Assembly (NCBI GenBank): GCA_013696905.1
Contig: JACCXP010000361.1
Coordinates: 1 to 8,314 of the forward strand
Length of the DNA stretch: 8,314 nucleotides
Source of the DNA: Thermoleophilaceae bacterium
GTDB taxonomy: Bacteria > Actinomycetota > Thermoleophilia > Solirubrobacterales > Thermoleophilaceae
Reading direction: 5' to 3'
Both the position numbers and the translations under genes were made by a program. Under the pieces are notes generated by a model. It was not told the origin of the DNA. It ran no database searches and saw only the letters and a program-made list of their open reading frames with translations. Positions 5,747 to 8,314 of the stretch are shown here, piece after piece. The first letter of the stretch is position 1, and every line of letters begins with the position of its first letter.

Positions 5747-6045
5747 CTACGAGAGCGGCACGATCGCCGTTGAGCCGTCCGCCGAGAAGGCGTCGAAACC
5801 GATCGCGCGCAGCGACTCTGCACGAAGCACTTGAAGCCGCCGGTCAGGTCGCGGATCGACGAGCCGAGCACGGCACGGGCGTAGAAGCCCCCGGCGCGGG
5901 ACAAGAGCTGCCGGTCCCAGGCCCAGCCGTCGACGCCTCCACCCGGCACGTGGCGCCCCGCCATCGCGGCACGGACGGCGGCGGCGAGGGACGGCAGGTT
6001 CTCCGCCTCGTTGTAGGTCGGGATGACGATCCAAGCCCGGGTCAC
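5747..6045 (-). pseudogene. Decayed second DPM1-like GT2 glycosyltransferase
   Basis: From GTG 6045 the frame opens with an intact family N-terminus, TRAWIVIPTYNEAENLPSL. At about 5955, after residue 30, it jumps straight to RHVPGGGVDGW and later SSIRDLTGGFKCF (62-74). In family members these two parts are separated by roughly 80 residues that hold the DDGS nucleotide-sugar site and the metal-binding DAD/DGD; all of that is missing here. After F74 one base is lost: the next frame resumes RAESLRAIGFDAFSADG and stops at TAG 5749-5747. The remaining C-terminal part (normally YAFQ-like and beyond) is absent, and the remnant ends 10 bp from the convergent SDR gene's stop. Its GTG shares four bases with the stop of the upstream GT39 gene. 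No active enzyme can be made. Confidence 0.88.
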
Positions 6046-7652
6046 CGTGGACTCGCTCCCGTCTCGAGGCGAGGCGGCGACAGACGGGCATGGACGACGT
6101 CGTGCTGTGAGCCCAGGCCGCCGGAGCCGCGGCAGCCGCTCCGGGTCACGCGGGGCGGTGCCGCGCGATCGTTGCGCACGTAGATCGGATGGCCGCAGAC
6201 GATCGCGGCCAGCCGGTAGCCGCGCGCGAGCAGGCGGTCCATGCGGTCGCCGGGGTCAAGCTGCCAGCGGTCGTCGTCCTGCCACTGGATCAGCCACGTG
6301 GGGCGCCGGGTCGAGCCCAGCAGCCGCTGCAGCTGCGCGCGAGCGCCGGGCATGGATCTGACCATGAGGCTCCACGCATACGGGTAGGGGCTTGGGAGGC
6401 CAGCGTAGTAGAGGACGTTGGGCCGCGCGTACATGACGTATTGGGTGTCGCCTGGCTGGGCGTGGTCGCGGACGTAGTGGGCGACGGCCAGCTCTGGACG
6501 ACGCGGCGGGTGGTGAGCCAGGTACACCGCGCCGGCGTACGCAGTGGTGAGCGCCACGGCCGTGAAGACCCCGAGCACCGCGACGCGAGTCTGCGCGCGG
6601 GCGCTGGCGATCACGACCGCGGCGACGACACAGCTGACCGGCACAAGCTCGATCAGGTAGTGCACGAAGTAGCTCCCGCCACCGAGGACGCCGACTGTGG
6701 CGGCCGCCAACCAGGCGCTGAACGTGACCACCAGGACGCGGTCGCCGCGCAAGTGGCGGAGCCCCACCACGGCCCCCGCGACCGCCAGCACCAACCCCGA
6801 CCTCAGCGCCGGTTCGGCGAGCGACGCCAGGCGGACGTGAAGCGGGATGTCCGACGCGGCGAGCGTCTGCAGGAGGTCGAGCCGGAAGCCGAAGAGGGCG
6901 TAGATGAAACCGCCGAGCGGCTGCTGCGCCGCCGCCAGCCAGGCCAGCAGCGCGCCGAGCGGGATGGCGGCCCCCGCCCCGTACGCGAGTGGCCAGCGGA
7001 GGCGCACATCCCGGTTTAAGGCGGCGGAGACGACAACGAAGGCGACACCGGCGACGCCGGCGTCGAGGAAGGACTGCTTGATCAGCGCAGCGCCGACAGC
7101 CAGCGCGCCCGCGCTAAACACGAAGCGGGCCTGGCGCGAACGGTGCGCGAGGATCAAGCATAGGACCGACAGCGTCGACGGCACAGCCGCGAGCAGCTCC
7201 CCGGTCGTGTAGACGGCGCCGATCGAGGCGGATCCGGTCAGCAGTGCGGCCAGCAGACCGGCGATCCGGCCCGCGCGCGGCCCCGCGACCGCGCGCGCGA
7301 GCAGCGCGATCACAACGACGAGCGCAACCGCGGCAAGCGCCCCCAGCACACGCACGCCACGGTCTCCGCCAAGCACCGCGATCTTGAACAGTCCGACGAG
7401 GAGAGGCGGGCGATCCAGCCAGTAGGCGCCGTAGAGCGAGCCGTGACCGCCCGGCCAATTGCGCGCGATGTAGGCGATGCCACCCTCGTCCCTGCCGAGC
7501 GGCGTCGACAGGTACGGCGCACGCAGCACAAGGGCGAGCACAAGGCAGCCGCCGAGCGCCCACCAGGTCCGCTGACCGGAGAGAGGCCCGAACCGCTTGA
7601 GCCGGGCACGCAGCGCCACCGTCGAGGGCAGCGCGATGACGGCGCGGACCAT
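6042..7652 (-). CDS. GT39/PMT-like membrane glycosyltransferase (ArnT-type, GT-C fold)
   Basis: This 536-residue polytopic protein resembles GT-C enzymes that take a sugar from a polyprenyl-phosphate donor and attach it to an acceptor outside the cell. After a short cytosolic N-terminus and a helix at about 31-46, the first outer loop carries LGRDEGG (52-58) with the D55-E56 pair where the catalytic acid usually sits. YWLDRPPLLVGLFK (77-90) follows, a hallmark of this group. About ten further hydrophobic helices extend to residue 400, with SYFVHYLIELVPV around the eighth or ninth. A soluble C-terminal part contains PTWLIQWQDD and GHPIYVRND. The last 41 residues after that motif are Arg/Gly/Ser/Pro-rich and unlike a folded domain. 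ATG 7652 is supported by a TANNNT hexamer 6 nt upstream. Its stop overlaps the start of the decayed DPM1-like gene (GTGA), indicating former coupling. The acceptor is unknown. Confidence 0.85.
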   Translation of the reverse strand: MVRAVIALPSTVALRARLKRFGPLSGQRTWWALGGCLVLALVLRAPYLSTPLGRDEGGIAYIARNWPGGHGSLYGAYWLDRPPLLVGLFKIAVLGGDRGVRVLGALAAVALVVVIALLARAVAGPRAGRIAGLLAALLTGSASIGAVYTTGELLAAVPSTLSVLCLILAHRSRQARFVFSAGALAVGAALIKQSFLDAGVAGVAFVVVSAALNRDVRLRWPLAYGAGAAIPLGALLAWLAAAQQPLGGFIYALFGFRLDLLQTLAASDIPLHVRLASLAEPALRSGLVLAVAGAVVGLRHLRGDRVLVVTFSAWLAAATVGVLGGGSYFVHYLIELVPVSCVVAAVVIASARAQTRVAVLGVFTAVALTTAYAGAVYLAHHPPRRPELAVAHYVRDHAQPGDTQYVMYARPNVLYYAGLPSPYPYAWSLMVRSMPGARAQLQRLLGSTRRPTWLIQWQDDDRWQLDPGDRMDRLLARGYRLAAIVCGHPIYVRNDRAAPPRVTRSGCRGSGGLGSQHDVVHARLSPPRLETGASPR

Positions 7653-7658
7653 GGCCCG

Positions 7659-7664
7659 ACCGTA
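7659..7664 (-). promoter_or_regulatory. Putative leaderless -10 element (TACGGT) for the GT39 gene
   Basis: On the minus strand TACGGT fits TANNNT and ends 6 nt before the ATG at 7652. It overlaps the end of the preceding gene's stop codon region. No -35 match is clear. Assigned from position and pattern only. Confidence 0.35.
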
Positions 7665-8069
7665 TCAACCCAGCGTGAGGCCAACGTTGAAGCAGGAGGA
7701 AGCCGGCCTCGACGCCACCGCACGCCCCCGGTCCGGCGCCGCTCTATGGTCAGCGACCGCCCGTACGATCCTCACGTTGTCGAGCGCGGCAATAATGATG
7801 CTCCACTCCTCACGGGTAGCCAAGGCGGCCACAGCCGCCCTGTGCTCGCTCCGCGCTGGCGTCTCCGCGACGCGCCAGATCGGGCGCCAGATCGCGTCAT
7901 GCTGGCCCTCAACATTCATTACATCGGCGGAGGTCAGCAACTCGCTGCGAATCAAGCGCACGCCGATGAGAGCAGCACGGCGGTCCTGACGGCCCTCCCT
8001 TGAGAGCTCTACGCCCCATGTGATGAGGCCACCGATCAGCACGCCGATGAGGCCGAAGATCGCTTCCAT
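7665..8069 (-). CDS. Small single-helix membrane protein of unknown function
   Basis: The product would be 134 residues. An N-terminal membrane helix (MEAIFGLIGVLIGGLITWG, residues 1-19) is followed by a charged segment, VELSREGRQDRRAALIGVRL, that looks like an amphipathic or coiled-coil stretch. Then comes a soluble part with two Trp residues in AIWRPIW and one in REEWSIIIAAL. This layout, one anchor then a short helical cytosolic domain, is seen in small uncharacterised actinobacterial proteins, but I cannot name a family. ATG 8069 is preferred over GTG/ATG-type starts further up (to 8105) because it puts the hydrophobic helix at the very N-terminus; no clear ribosome-binding site is visible. 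The C-terminal 25-30 residues have weaker composition and may result from a frameshift. It ends 12 nt before the GT39 start on the same strand and could be co-transcribed with it. Confidence 0.6.
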   Translation of the reverse strand: MEAIFGLIGVLIGGLITWGVELSREGRQDRRAALIGVRLIRSELLTSADVMNVEGQHDAIWRPIWRVAETPARSEHRAAVAALATREEWSIIIAALDNVRIVRAVADHRAAPDRGRAVASRPASSCFNVGLTLG

Positions 8070-8185
8070 CGCAGAGCAGCTTGCCTGCGAGTCGGACGAC
8101 GGCATTCCGTTCCGGGCGCCGTGCCGGCTGCGAAATGGCCCGACTTAGCACGGGCGTAACTTCGGAGCGGCGATGCGCTTCTGAC

Positions 8186-8213
8186 GGAGTCAAGTCCCAG
8201 GACGTGGTGTAAG
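8186..8213. other. Possible insertion-sequence end with GTGTAAG terminus motif
   Basis: The stretch includes AAGTCCCAGGACGTGGTGTA followed by AGA. A GTGTAA core preceded by an AAGTCC-like block recalls the terminal inverted repeats of IS256-type (mutator) elements. If so, the element would extend to the right of the window. The matching end is not visible, so this is a pattern impression. Confidence 0.2.
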
Positions 8214-8251
8214 ACGAGCGCGCTCACGTCGCCGGTAGGGCGATCGGCGTC

Positions 8252-8314
8252 TCAGGCCGCCTGGAGCTCGAGCACCTCCTCGCTGCTTCGATCGGCCCGC
8301 TCCTCGAGGAGCGG
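8252..8314 (-). CDS. C-terminal fragment of an unidentified protein, runs off right edge
   Basis: The minus-strand frame entering at 8314 reads PLLEERADRSSEEVLELQAA and stops at TGA 8254-8252. It is Glu/Leu-rich and helical in character. Only 20 residues are visible, so it may be chance. A perfect 18-bp palindrome at its left end encodes PLLEER. Confidence 0.25.
   Translation of the reverse strand, partial: PLLEERADRSSEEVLELQAA
8297..8314. repeat. Perfect 18-bp palindrome at the window edge
   Basis: CCGCTCCTCGAGGAGCGG is identical to its reverse complement, with no loop. It may continue beyond the window as a longer inverted repeat. It lies within a possible coding end, so codon usage may explain it. 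Confidence 0.6.

Noticed and set aside
4959..5834. 291-codon plus-strand frame within the SDR gene
   Set aside because: Out-of-frame shadow of the SDR gene, very Arg-rich, no motif.
7443..8003. 186-codon plus-strand frame at the right end
   Set aside because: Antisense to the N-terminus of the GT39 gene and to the small membrane protein; no motif.
615..8170. Shared 12-mer ACTTCGGAGCGG at 615-626 and 8159-8170
   Set aside because: A 12-base match is expected by chance in 8.3 kb of GC-rich sequence, and the flanks do not match.

Overview
The window is uniformly GC-rich with strong G/C preference at third codon positions and many GTG starts. Together with -10-like TANNNT hexamers placed 6-7 nt before two starts, this suggests a high-GC actinobacterium-like genome. 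The gene types would fit a soil Thermoleophilia/Solirubrobacterales-like lineage, but that placement is inference. I see no rRNA, tRNA or CRISPR array.

Left part (1-2666), mobile-element debris around one housekeeping gene. A badly decayed IS21-type istA remnant (1-613, minus) abuts the stop codon of pgsA (613-1179, minus), the phosphatidylglycerophosphate synthase. A few bases upstream of the pgsA start lies a 5'-truncated IS110-family transposase (homology from about 1198, plus, to 2127). It is followed by about 270 nt of non-coding sequence that can fold locally and may be the element's right end. From 2393 to 2666 there is a 12-bp-arm palindrome, a 40-codon open frame and nothing else I can name.

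Middle part (2667-5736), lipid and glycan genes. A six-to-seven-helix PAP2-superfamily membrane protein of the Aur1/inositol-phosphotransferase type (minus) is divergent from a two-gene operon (plus). The operon encodes a soluble DPM1-like GT2 glycosyltransferase and, one base later, an NAD-dependent epimerase/dehydratase of the extended SDR type. A 339-bp intergenic region separates the divergent units. It carries a 22-bp tandem duplication next to the PAP2 start and a leaderless-type -10 at the GT2 start.

Right part (5747-8314). A GT39/PMT-like membrane glycosyltransferase (minus) overlaps by four bases the start of a second DPM1-like gene, now a pseudogene with an internal deletion, a frameshift and a lost 3' end. 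The pair looks like an ancestral operon in which the soluble enzyme made a polyprenyl-phosphate sugar and the membrane enzyme used it; only the membrane partner is still intact. Upstream is a small single-helix membrane protein of unknown function. The last 200 bases hold a possible insertion-sequence end and a 20-residue C-terminal fragment that runs off the window.

The genes are mostly membrane-lipid and lipid-linked-sugar functions. The strongest unusual features are the gene decay stopping almost exactly at the ends of intact genes, the possible bridge-RNA-type non-coding end of the IS110 element, and the duplicated promoter-proximal repeat.
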